Numbered from the stretch's first letter, positions 40,665-49,146 are shown. The stretch is DNA of 64,000 nt from Marinovum sp048263515 (GCF_048263515.1 NZ_JBLXEC010000001.1:444094-508093); one strand, 5' to 3'. The notes: a model not told the origin generated them from the letters alone. Made by a program: numbers and translations.

Positions 40665-41794
40665 AAATCACCGAAATCAAGACCTACATGCAGCGCGTCG
40701 ACGACCGCCCCCGGGTGCTTGTCGCCGTCAAGACCGACGCCGGCCTCACCGGCTGGGGCGAGACCTATGCTCATGGGCCGGAGCGCGCCGTGGCGCCGAT
40801 CCTCGACTATTTCGCCACGCATCTGCTGGGCGAGGATCCGCGGCGGGTGACCTATCTGCACGAAAAGCTGATGCATGTCGCGCGCTTCCCGCCGGGCGCG
40901 CTGGGGCTGGCGGCGTTTTCTGCCGTTGACCACGCGCTCTGGGACATCGCGGCCAAGGCGCTTGGCGTGCCGGTCTACCAGATGCTGGGCGGTCACATGC
41001 GCGACCGGGTGCGGGTCTATTGCACCGCCATCGGCGCGCCTGACAATGGCGTCGAGGTGCTCTCGGACCTGCACGAGGAGTTCGGCTTCACCGCCTTCAA
41101 GCTGTCGCCATATCGCAAGCACCCTTTCGAGCATCGCTGGGGCGCGGTCTGCGAGGCGACGGCGGACTATTTCCGGGGGCTGCGTGAGGGGCTGCCCTCG
41201 CATTTCGAGATCGCCTTTGACGCCCATTCGGTGCTGATGGAGGGGATCGACGCGGTGCGTTTGGCGCGTGCCATCGAGCCTTACGATCCCTATTTCCTCG
41301 AAGAGCCGCTGCGGCCCGAGCACATGCCCGCCTGGGAGCAGATGAAGGCCAAGATGAACATCCCGCTGGCCACCGGCGAGGCGCTTTACAACCGGCACCA
41401 GTTCCTCGCACTGCTGAATGCCGGCGGGGCGGACATCGTGCAACCGGACATCGCCGTGGTCGGCGGGCTGACCGAGATGCGGCGGATCGCCGAGGTCGCG
41501 GATGCCCATTCAGTGCCGGTGGCGCCGCACAATCCGATGGGGCCGCTGGCGACCGCTCACAATGTGCATTTTTCGGCCGTCTGCACGAACTTCAAGATCC
41601 TCGAGTACAAGGTGCACCGCGATGTGCCCTGGATCGCCGATCCCTACATCCCGGTCGACGGCTACCTCGAACTGCGCCCGGATCGGCCCGGCTGGGGGGT
41701 CGAGATCATCGAGGAGGCGCTGCAGACTGACGAATACACCCATTGGTCACGGCCGCTGATGACCAAGCCCGACGGGGCGACGAGCTATGCCTGA
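40661..41794 (+). CDS. Acid-sugar dehydratase, enolase superfamily, D-galactonate dehydratase (GalD/DgoD)-like, 377 aa
   Basis: Removes water from an aldonate to give a 2-keto-3-deoxy acid. Metal ligands fit D187, E214 and E240, and the acid/base histidines fit H189 (DAH) and H290 (PHNPMGP). The D-x-H arrangement and PHNP motif are those of the GalD group, as opposed to the Lys-x-Lys mandelate-racemase group. The start overlaps the sulfatase stop (ATGA). Its C-terminus (TKPDGATSYA) resembles that of the paralogue at 56087. The sugar acid is unknown; galactonate, fuconate and arabinonate are candidates. Confidence 0.85.
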   Translation: MKITEIKTYMQRVDDRPRVLVAVKTDAGLTGWGETYAHGPERAVAPILDYFATHLLGEDPRRVTYLHEKLMHVARFPPGALGLAAFSAVDHALWDIAAKALGVPVYQMLGGHMRDRVRVYCTAIGAPDNGVEVLSDLHEEFGFTAFKLSPYRKHPFEHRWGAVCEATADYFRGLREGLPSHFEIAFDAHSVLMEGIDAVRLARAIEPYDPYFLEEPLRPEHMPAWEQMKAKMNIPLATGEALYNRHQFLALLNAGGADIVQPDIAVVGGLTEMRRIAEVADAHSVPVAPHNPMGPLATAHNVHFSAVCTNFKILEYKVHRDVPWIADPYIPVDGYLELRPDRPGWGVEIIEEALQTDEYTHWSRPLMTKPDGATSYA

Positions 41795-42054
41795 CCTTGC
41801 CCCACGCACAAGCGCATTGGCGGGCCTCGGGGCGGGTGGCCTCAAGGCAGGCCAATGGCATGACGTGGAAAGGGCTTTGGTCCATGTTCGCGCGCCGGTC
41901 CTGCAGCCAATCGTCGGGGAGAGCCGCGCATCGTCGGGCCGCGGTGCGGCGATCCCCGTCTGGTTCGGCAGCGCTTTATCCTCGCCAGATCCGGAGAAGA
42001 TCAGATCGACGCGCTGGTGTCAGCCAAATCGCAGTGCCGAGGGGCGGCCCGTCA

Positions 42055-42117
42055 TGCCGCAGGCATGCCTCCGGCATGATGCGCGGCGGCTTGCAGCCGC
42101 TGTTAACGCGCGTGGCG
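42055..42117 (+). repeat. Direct repeat, copy A (63 bases)
   Basis: 56 of 63 bases match copy B at 42169-42231. Each copy contains the inverted repeat GCATGCCTCCGGCATG-like core and a second GC-rich arm pair (GCGGC/GCCGC), so each can fold into hairpins. The form resembles dispersed intergenic palindromic repeats of Rhodobacterales. Confidence 0.75.
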
Positions 42118-42168
42118 GTGATCAGACGGTGGCGTGCTCTGCGACCCTTGAGTTTTGGAGGAGCATCT

Positions 42169-42231
42169 TGCCGAAGGCATGCCTCTGGCATAATGCGCGG
42201 CGGCCTGCGGCCGCTGTCAACGCGCCTGGCG
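42169..42231 (+). repeat. Direct repeat, copy B (63 bases)
   Basis: Second copy, 114 bases downstream of copy A. It ends 20 bases before the stop of the convergent GntR gene. Confidence 0.75.
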
Positions 42232-42251
42232 CAAGGCAAGCGGGAACACTT

Positions 42252-42905
42252 TCACCCCTGCATGGCCTTCACGGCCGTCACCGTCGTCAGCTCGATATGC
42301 TGGGCCGTCAGCGCACAGGTTGCCTCGACGTCCCGCGCAATCGCCGCCTCGTAGATCGCCGCGTGTTCGGCTGGCGTATCGCGGCCGCTGGGCCCGAGGC
42401 TGCGCGACAGGTGACGATAGCGCTCGTGATGGGCATAGATCTGCCCGCGCAGGTCCAAGAGCCAGTCCGAAGTCGCCGCCGAGACCAGCGCATCGTGGAA
42501 CGCCCGGTTTCGGGTCTCGATCTCCTGCGCACTGGTGGCACGATCTTCGGCAAGCCGCAGGGAGTGATAGGCGGCGACCAGTTGCGCCTCCCAGGCGTCA
42601 TCGCCGCGGGCCAGACTGTCGCGCAGGGCTTCGGTCTCCAGCAGGATGCGCACCCGGCCCAGATCCTCGACCTCGGCCGCCGTGGCGCTGCGCACGTAGA
42701 AGCCGCGGTTCGACTGCTGCACCACCGCCCGCTCGCCGATCAGCCGCGACAGGGCCTCACGCAGCGGCGCGGCGCCAAAGCCGAACTCGCTGCGCAGCTC
42801 GGCGATCTTGAGCTTCCGGTCAGGCTTCAGGGCGCCGGTGACAATGGCCTGCCGCAGCGTGGCGTAGGCGCTCTCGGCGTCGGTGACGAAGGTCTGTTGT
42901 TCCAT
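42252..42905 (-). CDS. GntR-family transcriptional regulator, FCD domain, 217 aa
   Basis: Winged helix-turn-helix with IAELRSEFGFGAAPLREAL at about residues 34-52, which departs from the usual VSRTPVREA; then an FCD domain with the His ligand in NRAFHDALV. ATG 42905 is preferred, giving the usual length; the frame continues to 42971. It is divergent from the HpaI-type aldolase gene, which it probably controls. The 146-base gap between them has no palindrome that I can pick out with confidence. Confidence 0.88.
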   Translation of the reverse strand: MEQQTFVTDAESAYATLRQAIVTGALKPDRKLKIAELRSEFGFGAAPLREALSRLIGERAVVQQSNRGFYVRSATAAEVEDLGRVRILLETEALRDSLARGDDAWEAQLVAAYHSLRLAEDRATSAQEIETRNRAFHDALVSAATSDWLLDLRGQIYAHHERYRHLSRSLGPSGRDTPAEHAAIYEAAIARDVEATCALTAQHIELTTVTAVKAMQG

Positions 42906-43051
42906 GAAACTCGCGCGGTACCCGGCAGTGAAGATCGCCCCCTGTGTAAGCGCAGGGCCGGCACAATCCAAGCCCGCCGGCGCCGCAGCCGCCCCGGTAT
43001 TCCACTCCTTCTCCCGATGACCCTCACTGACAGCAGAAAGATGACTCGCCG

Positions 43052-43828
43052 ATGAACCTCTCCGAGAACCCCTTTACCCGCGCCCTGGCCTCCGGCAATC
43101 GGCAGGTCGGGCTCTGGGTCACGCTCTGCAGCAATTTCGCCGCGGAGGTTGTGGCACCCGCCGGTTTCGACTGGGCGCTGATCGACATGGAGCACAGCCA
43201 CAACGACTATGCCAGCGTGCTGGGCCAGCTGCAGGCCTTTGCCGCCTATGACACCGTGCCGATCGTGCGGGTGGAGTGGAACGACGCGGTGGCGGTCAAG
43301 CGACTGCTTGATCTTGGCGCGCCGGGGCTGCTGTTTCCGATGATCCAGACGGTCGAGGAGGCCCGCGCCGCCGTCGCCGCCACCCGCTATCCGCCGCATG
43401 GCATCCGCGGCGTTTCGGGCTCGACCCGGGCAACGAAATTCGGCCGGATCAAGGATTACACCGCGCGGATCGAAGACGAAACGGCGGTGCTTCTGCAGAT
43501 TGAGACCCAAGCCGCTCTGGAGCGCGCCGAGGCGATTGCCGAAGTCGAGGGCGTGACCGGCATCTTCTTTGGACCGGCGGATATTGCCGCCGACATGGGG
43601 ATGCTGGGCCAGCCCACGGCGCGCGAGGTCTGGGAGAAGATCCGCCCGGTGGCGCGACGGTTGATGGCCAAGGGCATGCCGGTGGGCACGCTGGTCTCCG
43701 ACACCACGCTGGCGGCCGAGTTGCTGGGCGAGGGCTTCACCTTCGTGGCCTGTGGCACCGACACCGGGCTTTTGGCGCGGGGCAGTGATGCGCTGCTCTC
43801 CGAGATGAAGGGCAAGCTGAACAGGTGA
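43052..43828 (+). CDS. HpcH/HpaI-family class II pyruvate aldolase, 258 aa
   Basis: Cleaves 4-hydroxy-2-oxo acids to pyruvate and an aldehyde. The N-terminal catalytic His fits H48 in MEHSH, the pyruvate-binding Arg fits R73 in IVRV, and the metal site lies in LLFPMIQTVEEA and FFGPADIAADMG. The length is typical (about 255 aa). Known relatives include 2-keto-3-deoxy-rhamnonate and -galactarate aldolases. An aldehyde dehydrogenase follows, so the aldehyde product (lactaldehyde, glycolaldehyde, tartronate or succinate semialdehyde) is probably oxidised next. Confidence 0.88.
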   Translation: MNLSENPFTRALASGNRQVGLWVTLCSNFAAEVVAPAGFDWALIDMEHSHNDYASVLGQLQAFAAYDTVPIVRVEWNDAVAVKRLLDLGAPGLLFPMIQTVEEARAAVAATRYPPHGIRGVSGSTRATKFGRIKDYTARIEDETAVLLQIETQAALERAEAIAEVEGVTGIFFGPADIAADMGMLGQPTAREVWEKIRPVARRLMAKGMPVGTLVSDTTLAAELLGEGFTFVACGTDTGLLARGSDALLSEMKGKLNR

Positions 43829-43876
43829 CAGCGGCCGGGGCGCGGCTTGGGTCTCGACTCTCGCCTCGGCAAATGT

Positions 43877-43896
43877 TAAACATAATATTAATGTAC
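43877..43896. promoter_or_regulatory. Composite operator region (regulon site 3)
   Basis: TAAACATAATAT at 43877-43888 is the reverse complement of the ATATTATGTTTA arm found at 29571 and 34005. TTAATGTAC at 43888-43896 resembles the ATGTAC sites of the right-hand module. Both lie 22-41 bases before the GTG start of the aldehyde dehydrogenase, so that gene may have its own promoter. Confidence 0.5.
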
Positions 43897-43917
43897 TTTT
43901 ACCTGCGGAGGCACGGG

Positions 43918-45366
43918 GTGCTGCATAGAAACATGGTCCTGCACAAGAAGATGTATATCGGCGGCGCTCTGGTGGAGGGGCAGGCCAGCCTCGACGTCAT
44001 CAACCCGGCGACCGAGGATTGCGTGGCCACCGTCGCCGCCGCCGGGCTCGAGGATGTCGAAAAGGCCCTGAGCGCGGCCAAGGCCGCGGCCCCCGGCTGG
44101 GCCGCGACGCCGGTGGCCGAGCGCCAGCGCTGGATGCTCAAGCTGCGCGACGCGGTGATTGCCAACGAAGAGATGCTGCGCGACTGCATCCATCAGGAGA
44201 TGGGCAAGCCTTGGGGCGGCACGCAGGAGGATTTCGACCTGCTGGAACGGTCGCTGAAATTCTATGCCGAGGAGATCCAGCGCGTCCATGACGAGACATT
44301 GCGCGATCTCGACGGAACACATGAACACCGGATCGTCTATGAGCCGGTGGGCGTTGCGGTGGCCTATCTGGCGTGGAACTTCCCGCTTCTGAACCTCGCC
44401 TACAAGATCGCCCCGGCGATGGCGGCGGGCTGCCCGATCATCCTGCGGCCCTCGGCGGCAACGCCGGTCTCGGCCTATGCTGTGGGCGAATTGTGTGCGC
44501 AGATCGGCCTGCCGGCGGGCGTGGTCAACATCCTGACCACCGACGGCTATGATCCCTCGGACGCGCTGGCGGCCTCGACCATCCCCAACCTGATCACGCT
44601 GATCGGCTCGACCAACACCGGCAAGCATCTGATGAAGGTCGGCGCCACCTCGATCAAGAAGTTCTCGATGGAGCTGGGCGGCAATGCGCCGGTCCTGGTC
44701 TACCGCGACGCCGATCTCGACCTGGCGGCGGATATCGTCAGCACGGTCAAGTTCAACAACGCCGGGCAGATCTGCGTGACCCCCAACCGGGTCTTTGTCG
44801 AGCGCGACGTTTACGACGCCTTCCGCGAGAAGGTGGTGGCGCGGGCCAAGGCGGCCAAGGTGGGGTTCGACAAGAGCGCCGATATCCTGACCGGCCCGAT
44901 GATCGACGGCCAGGCCTGGACGCGGGTCAAGGGGCTGATCGACGACGCGGTCGAGAGGGGCGCAACGCTGCTCGCCGGCGGCGAACGGCCGGAGGGGCTG
45001 ACCAAGGGGCACTTCATGGCCCCCACGGTGCTCGATGGTGTCACGCCCGAGATGCAGATTTACCAAAACGAGATCTTTGGCCCCGTCGTCAGCCTGATCC
45101 CCTTCGACGACCGCGAGACCGTGCTCGACCGTGCCAATGATGGCGAAGAGGGCGGGCTTGCCTCCTATATCTTCTCCGCCGATCTGGGGCTGGCCGAGGC
45201 GGTGGCCAAGCGCCTGCGCTACGGCGAGGTGCAGATCAACGGCGTCAAATACGACATCTACCTGCCGCATGGCGGCCTCGGGCAATCCGGCATCGGGCAT
45301 GACTGCTCTCGCCTGGCCCTAAACGACTATCTCGTGGTCAAGCGCATCAGCCGGGGGCTGACCTGA
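43918..45366 (+). CDS. NAD(P)-dependent aldehyde dehydrogenase, 482 aa
   Basis: Oxidises an aldehyde, probably the product of the HpaI-type aldolase. Motifs in order are YLAWNFP, IGSTNTGK, the general base in MELGGNAP, and the nucleophile Cys in GQICVTPNR. GTG 43918 is chosen because GCGGAGG ends 6 bases upstream; ATG 43933 or 43951 would shorten it slightly. It resembles lactaldehyde or succinate-semialdehyde dehydrogenases. The stop overlaps an in-frame ATG of the next gene by one base. Confidence 0.87.
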   Translation: MLHRNMVLHKKMYIGGALVEGQASLDVINPATEDCVATVAAAGLEDVEKALSAAKAAAPGWAATPVAERQRWMLKLRDAVIANEEMLRDCIHQEMGKPWGGTQEDFDLLERSLKFYAEEIQRVHDETLRDLDGTHEHRIVYEPVGVAVAYLAWNFPLLNLAYKIAPAMAAGCPIILRPSAATPVSAYAVGELCAQIGLPAGVVNILTTDGYDPSDALAASTIPNLITLIGSTNTGKHLMKVGATSIKKFSMELGGNAPVLVYRDADLDLAADIVSTVKFNNAGQICVTPNRVFVERDVYDAFREKVVARAKAAKVGFDKSADILTGPMIDGQAWTRVKGLIDDAVERGATLLAGGERPEGLTKGHFMAPTVLDGVTPEMQIYQNEIFGPVVSLIPFDDRETVLDRANDGEEGGLASYIFSADLGLAEAVAKRLRYGEVQINGVKYDIYLPHGGLGQSGIGHDCSRLALNDYLVVKRISRGLT

Positions 45367-45377
45367 TGGAGGATTTC

Positions 45378-46574
45378 ATGAAACTCGAACCGATCACCAG
45401 CACGCTGAAGATCACCAAGATCACCAGCCACGTGCTGCAATGCGACATGCCCGAGGAGCTGGGTTATTCGCAGCAATACTACTCGAAACGTACCGCCCAT
45501 ATCGTCGAGGTCGAGACCGATCAGGGGATCACCGGATGGGGCGAATGTTTCGGGCCGGGCAATGTGGCGCTTGCCAACAAGGCCGTCGTGGAAAAGGTGA
45601 TCCAGCCGCTGGTGCTGGGCATGGACGCCATGAACCGCGACGTGATCTGGCACAAGGTCTACAACCTGCTGCGCGATCACGGCCAGAAGGGCATGCCGCT
45701 GCAATCGCTCTCGGGCGTCGACATCGCGCTCTGGGACATCGCCGGCAAGGTTACCGGCCAGCCGATCCACAAGCTGATCGGCGGCGCGCATCGCAGCCAC
45801 GTCGGGTCCTATGGTTACGGCATGATGCTCAAGCGCGAGAGCGTCGAGGACCACGTGGCGCGCTTTGTCGATGAGGCAGCGGCGATCCGCGACATGGGCT
45901 TCGCCGCCACCAAAATGAAGATCGGCCTTGGGGCGAAGGATGACGTCAAGCTGGCCGAGGCGGTGCGGCGGGGCGTGGGCGACGACTTCGACTTCATGGC
46001 TGACGCCAACCACGCCTACAACACCTCGGATGCCTTCTACGTCGGCCGCGCGCTCGACGAACTGGGCGCATACTGGTTCGAGGAACCGATCGCGCCAGAG
46101 GACCTTGACGGCTACCGCGAGCTGCGCGCCGGGCTCAAGGTCAACATCTCCGGCGGCGAGGCCGAGTTCAACCGCTGGGGCTGGCGGGCGCTGCTGGAGA
46201 GCCGGGGCCTCGATATCGCCCAGCCAGAGGTCTGCGCCTTGGGCGGGATCACCGAATACCTGCGGGTGCTGGCGCTCTGCCATGCGCATTTCACCCCGGT
46301 CTTCAACCACGTCTGGGGCTCGGCCATCGCGGTGGCCACCAACCTTCAGCTGCTGGCCGCCATGCCGCCGATGCCCGGCGGGCTGTTCCCGCGCGAGCCC
46401 TGGCTCGAGTTCGACACCACCGAGAACCGCTTCCGCGACAATCTTCTGGCCGAGCCGCTGGACATCCAGGGGCAGGTCAAGCGCAACGACGGGCTGATCG
46501 CCATTCCCACTGGACCGGGGCTGGGGGTGGAGCCGGACCGCGAGTTCATCAAGGCCTACGAGATCGAGGGCTGA
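45378..46574 (+). CDS. Mandelate-racemase-group enolase superfamily protein, D-galactarolactone cycloisomerase-like, 398 aa
   Basis: Abstracts an alpha proton of a sugar acid or lactone. Active-site residues fit K179 and K181 (TKMKIG), metal ligands D209 (DANH), E235 and E261, and H311 (NHVWG). The Lys-x-Lys/DANH/HVWG set and the EFD-T-N-FR segment near the C-terminus resemble the Agrobacterium galactarolactone cycloisomerase. ATG 45378 follows GGAGGA; ATG 45366 overlaps the upstream stop. A uronate oxidation route would use this enzyme, but a uronate dehydrogenase is not identified. Other members are rhamnonate or fuconate dehydratases. Confidence 0.8.
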   Translation: MKLEPITSTLKITKITSHVLQCDMPEELGYSQQYYSKRTAHIVEVETDQGITGWGECFGPGNVALANKAVVEKVIQPLVLGMDAMNRDVIWHKVYNLLRDHGQKGMPLQSLSGVDIALWDIAGKVTGQPIHKLIGGAHRSHVGSYGYGMMLKRESVEDHVARFVDEAAAIRDMGFAATKMKIGLGAKDDVKLAEAVRRGVGDDFDFMADANHAYNTSDAFYVGRALDELGAYWFEEPIAPEDLDGYRELRAGLKVNISGGEAEFNRWGWRALLESRGLDIAQPEVCALGGITEYLRVLALCHAHFTPVFNHVWGSAIAVATNLQLLAAMPPMPGGLFPREPWLEFDTTENRFRDNLLAEPLDIQGQVKRNDGLIAIPTGPGLGVEPDREFIKAYEIEG

Positions 46575-46579
46575 GCCGG

Positions 46580-47485
46580 ATGATCCGCTACATCGGTGTC
46601 GACTGGGGCACTTCGAGCTTTCGTCTCTGGGCGATCGGCAACGAGGGTCAGCTCCTGGGCGAACGCAAGGGCGGGCAGGGCATGTCGACGCTGACCCCGG
46701 CAGAGTACGGCCCGGTGCTCGAGGCGCATCTGGCGGCGCTTGGCGTCGGGCCGGAGGTGCCGGTGCTGATTTGCGGCATGGCCGGCGCGCGCACCGGCTG
46801 GCACGAGGCGCGTTACCTCGACCTGCCGTTGCCGCTGGGTGACCTTGCCGGGGCGGCGATCCGGGTGCCGGGTGTGGCCCGCGACATCCGCATCCTGCCC
46901 GGTGTGGCGCGGCGCGACGCAGAGCGCCCCGACGTGATGCGCGGCGAAGAGACCATGCTTCTGGGCGCGGCGCTGCGCTGTGGTGTCGAGGGCACGATCT
47001 GCATGCCGGGGACCCATTCGAAATGGGCGCAGGTCACGCAGGGCGTGCTCACCCGCTTCGAGACGGCGATGACCGGCGAGGCCTTTGCCCTGCTGTCGCG
47101 GCAGTCCACCCTGTCGGGTTTTGTCGGTACGGAGTTCGACGAGGGCGCCTTCGCGGCCGGTGTTCGCGCCGCCCTGGCGCAGCCCGAGACGGTATTGCGC
47201 CAGCTCTTCCACCTGCGGGCCGGTCCGTTGCTGGAGCTGATCGAGGCGGCCGACGTGGGCGCGCGGCTCTCGGGCCTGCTGATCGGTCAGGAAATCGCCG
47301 GGGCGCCGGTTGGCGAGGAGGCGGTCACCCTGATCGCCTCGGGCCTCTTGGCTGACCGCTACACCCGAGCGCTGGAAATCGCCGGCTGCACCGTCCGCCG
47401 GCTCGACGCCGATGAGGCGGTGCGTGCCGGGCTGGCTGCGGCGGCGGCGGCCCTCTGGCCGACTTGCATCGAGAGCGTCAGCTGA
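46580..47485 (+). CDS. dgoK: 2-dehydro-3-deoxygalactonokinase, 301 aa
   Basis: Phosphorylates 2-keto-3-deoxy-galactonate at O6 with ATP. Family features are the N-terminal IGVDWGTSSFRLW (residues 5-17), CGMAGARTGW near residue 56, PDVMRGEE near residue 117, and MPGTHSKW near residue 142. The length fits DgoK. It starts 6 bases after the enolase gene and ends the operon at a terminator. The usual partner, a KDPGal aldolase (DgoA), is not in the window, so it may be encoded elsewhere. Confidence 0.9.
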   Translation: MIRYIGVDWGTSSFRLWAIGNEGQLLGERKGGQGMSTLTPAEYGPVLEAHLAALGVGPEVPVLICGMAGARTGWHEARYLDLPLPLGDLAGAAIRVPGVARDIRILPGVARRDAERPDVMRGEETMLLGAALRCGVEGTICMPGTHSKWAQVTQGVLTRFETAMTGEAFALLSRQSTLSGFVGTEFDEGAFAAGVRAALAQPETVLRQLFHLRAGPLLELIEAADVGARLSGLLIGQEIAGAPVGEEAVTLIASGLLADRYTRALEIAGCTVRRLDADEAVRAGLAAAAAALWPTCIESVS

Positions 47486-47511
47486 CCGCCCCGCGTCACA
47501 TGCTTAAGAAT

Positions 47512-47548
47512 ACAGGCCGCCGCGCAACACGGCGGCCTGTTCCGTTTT
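47512..47548 (+). terminator. Rho-independent terminator after dgoK
   Basis: A perfect 10-bp stem, ACAGGCCGCC / GGCGGCCTGT, with a 9-nt loop, followed by TTCCGTTTT. It touches the stop codon of the convergent sulfatase gene, so it may serve both strands. Confidence 0.8.
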
Positions 47549-49077
47549 CAGTGCCAGCCGACCCGCGGCGACACCGGGATCATGTCGTCGGGCCGCGAGC
47601 GGATCATCTCGGAATGCTCCTTGCGGATGCTGTGGTAACCGGGATCGTCGAAGAGGTTGACCATTTCGTCCGGGTCCTCCTGCAGATCATAGAGCTCGCC
47701 TGTGTCGGTGCGCAGGTCGGTCGACATCCGGTAGCGCGCGCTGCGAACCGTCACCAGGTCCATGTCGACGGCCGAGCGCAGGCTGTCCACCTCGTATTCC
47801 GACAGCGCGAAATCGCGGCTTTCGCTGCCGTCCCAAAGCCCCCGCCACGACCGGCCATGGCCCTCTGGCGCGGCAAGCCCCGCCATGTCGGCGGCGGTGG
47901 CCAGCACGTCGACCGTACCCACGGGATCGTCGATCACCCGGCCCGCCGGTACCTCCGGCCCCTGGATCAGGCAGGGCACCCGCAGCAGACCATCATAGAG
48001 CATCGGGCCCTTGAGAAGCAGGCCATGGTCGCCCAGCCATTCGCCGTGATCCGAAATGAAGATCACATAGGTGTTCTCCAGCTCGCCCTTGGCGCGCAGC
48101 GCCTCGAGGATGCGACCGACCTGCTGGTCGACGGAAGAGATCATGCCAAAGTAGATCCGGGTGATGTCGCGCAGCGCCGCCTCGGTCAGCTCGCCCTTCT
48201 GGCCCCAGTCGATACCACCGGCATTGTGCTCCGATCCCTGCTTGATCGGCTTGGCGCGGTCCTCGACGAAAGCCTTGTGCCACCAGGGCCGGTTGTCGAG
48301 GTCGAGCTCCGGGTGCGGCGCGATGGTCACCTCGTCGGGGGCATACATGTCGCACCAGGGTTCCGGCGACAGGAACGGCGGATGCGGGTCGGGGAAGGAG
48401 ACCCAGGCCATCAGCGGTTTGTCACCCTTGGCCTCGATCATCTCGACCGCGCGGTCGCCGATCCAGGGCGAGGAATGCCACTCGGCGTCGAGCCCCGAGC
48501 GCCATGCCTGGAAATGCGCGGTGTCGGGCGACAGTCGCTCCTTGGCCTTGTCCCAGCGCGCCTGTCCCTTACCGTCCTGGTCGAGCCAGTACTCGTAATG
48601 CAGCGCTTCCGGCGGCGCGTACCACTGTGTGTGGTGGTGGGGGCGCAGCATCATCTGCACGTTGTCAAAGCCCATGTAGGCGCCCGACCAATCCGGCGCG
48701 AAGTCCTTGGCGCTCTTGTAACATTCCGGGCGGCCGGTCGGCTCGAAGGTCTGCTGGCTCGACAGATGCGCCTTGCCGATGAAATGGGTATCATAGCCGG
48801 CGCGGCTGAAGGTGCCGCCCAGACCCGCCTCGGCCAGGGTCTCGTCGAGATCGCGCCCATTGTCGCGCACGCCGTGGCTGTAGGGCAGCTTGCCGGTCAG
48901 GATCGAGGCGCGCGCCGGCTGGCACATCGGATGGGGGCTGACGCATTTCGAGAAGCGCACGCCATTGGCGCCGATGCTGTCGATATGCGGCGTACGCACG
49001 CCACGGCCCTCGGGGCCGATACAGTCGCCGCGCTGCTGATCGGTCGAAATCAGGATGATATTGGGTTTCTGGCGCAT
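47548..49077 (-). CDS. Type I sulfatase, 509 aa
   Basis: Formylglycine motif CQPAR with C52, metal-site segment ISTDQQ near residues 10-15, and SDHGEWLGDHGL near residue 343. No signal peptide is visible. AAAGGGG lies upstream of the start. It is divergent from the third CUT1 operon and shares with it a promoter gap bearing two ATGTAC sites, so both are probably induced together. The HHH stretch near residue 148 is unusual but lies outside the core motifs. Substrate unknown. Confidence 0.92.
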   Translation of the reverse strand: MRQKPNIILISTDQQRGDCIGPEGRGVRTPHIDSIGANGVRFSKCVSPHPMCQPARASILTGKLPYSHGVRDNGRDLDETLAEAGLGGTFSRAGYDTHFIGKAHLSSQQTFEPTGRPECYKSAKDFAPDWSGAYMGFDNVQMMLRPHHHTQWYAPPEALHYEYWLDQDGKGQARWDKAKERLSPDTAHFQAWRSGLDAEWHSSPWIGDRAVEMIEAKGDKPLMAWVSFPDPHPPFLSPEPWCDMYAPDEVTIAPHPELDLDNRPWWHKAFVEDRAKPIKQGSEHNAGGIDWGQKGELTEAALRDITRIYFGMISSVDQQVGRILEALRAKGELENTYVIFISDHGEWLGDHGLLLKGPMLYDGLLRVPCLIQGPEVPAGRVIDDPVGTVDVLATAADMAGLAAPEGHGRSWRGLWDGSESRDFALSEYEVDSLRSAVDMDLVTVRSARYRMSTDLRTDTGELYDLQEDPDEMVNLFDDPGYHSIRKEHSEMIRSRPDDMIPVSPRVGWH

Positions 49078-49146
49078 TCGGAGCCCCTTTCACTGTTCGG
49101 AATCGTGGATGTCGGTCTCCGGTAAACTATGCCGGGCAGATACAGG

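Larger units (their letters stand above)
41795..42251. other. 457-base gap without a recognisable gene
   Basis: Between the dehydratase and a convergent GntR gene. It holds the two-copy repeat described separately. One frame reads GDPRLVRQRFILARSGEDQ followed by about 25 more residues and could be the tail of a lost gene, but no start, ribosome site or family is seen. A long plus-strand frame beginning at 41787 crosses the whole gap and the GntR gene; I regard it as spurious. Confidence 0.5.

Noticed and set aside
41976..42239. A minus-strand frame with an internal peptide repeat (PPRIMPEACLR twice)
   Set aside because: The peptide repeat is only the translation of the 63-base DNA repeat.
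41787..43055. A 422-codon plus-strand frame across the gap and the GntR gene
   Set aside because: It has no family features, crosses two copies of an intergenic repeat, and lies opposite a well-supported regulator.
29622..45366. Homoprotocatechuate meta-cleavage pathway (hydratase, HpaI aldolase, semialdehyde dehydrogenases)
   Set aside because: The ring-cleavage dioxygenase, isomerase and decarboxylase are absent, and all neighbours are carbohydrate genes.
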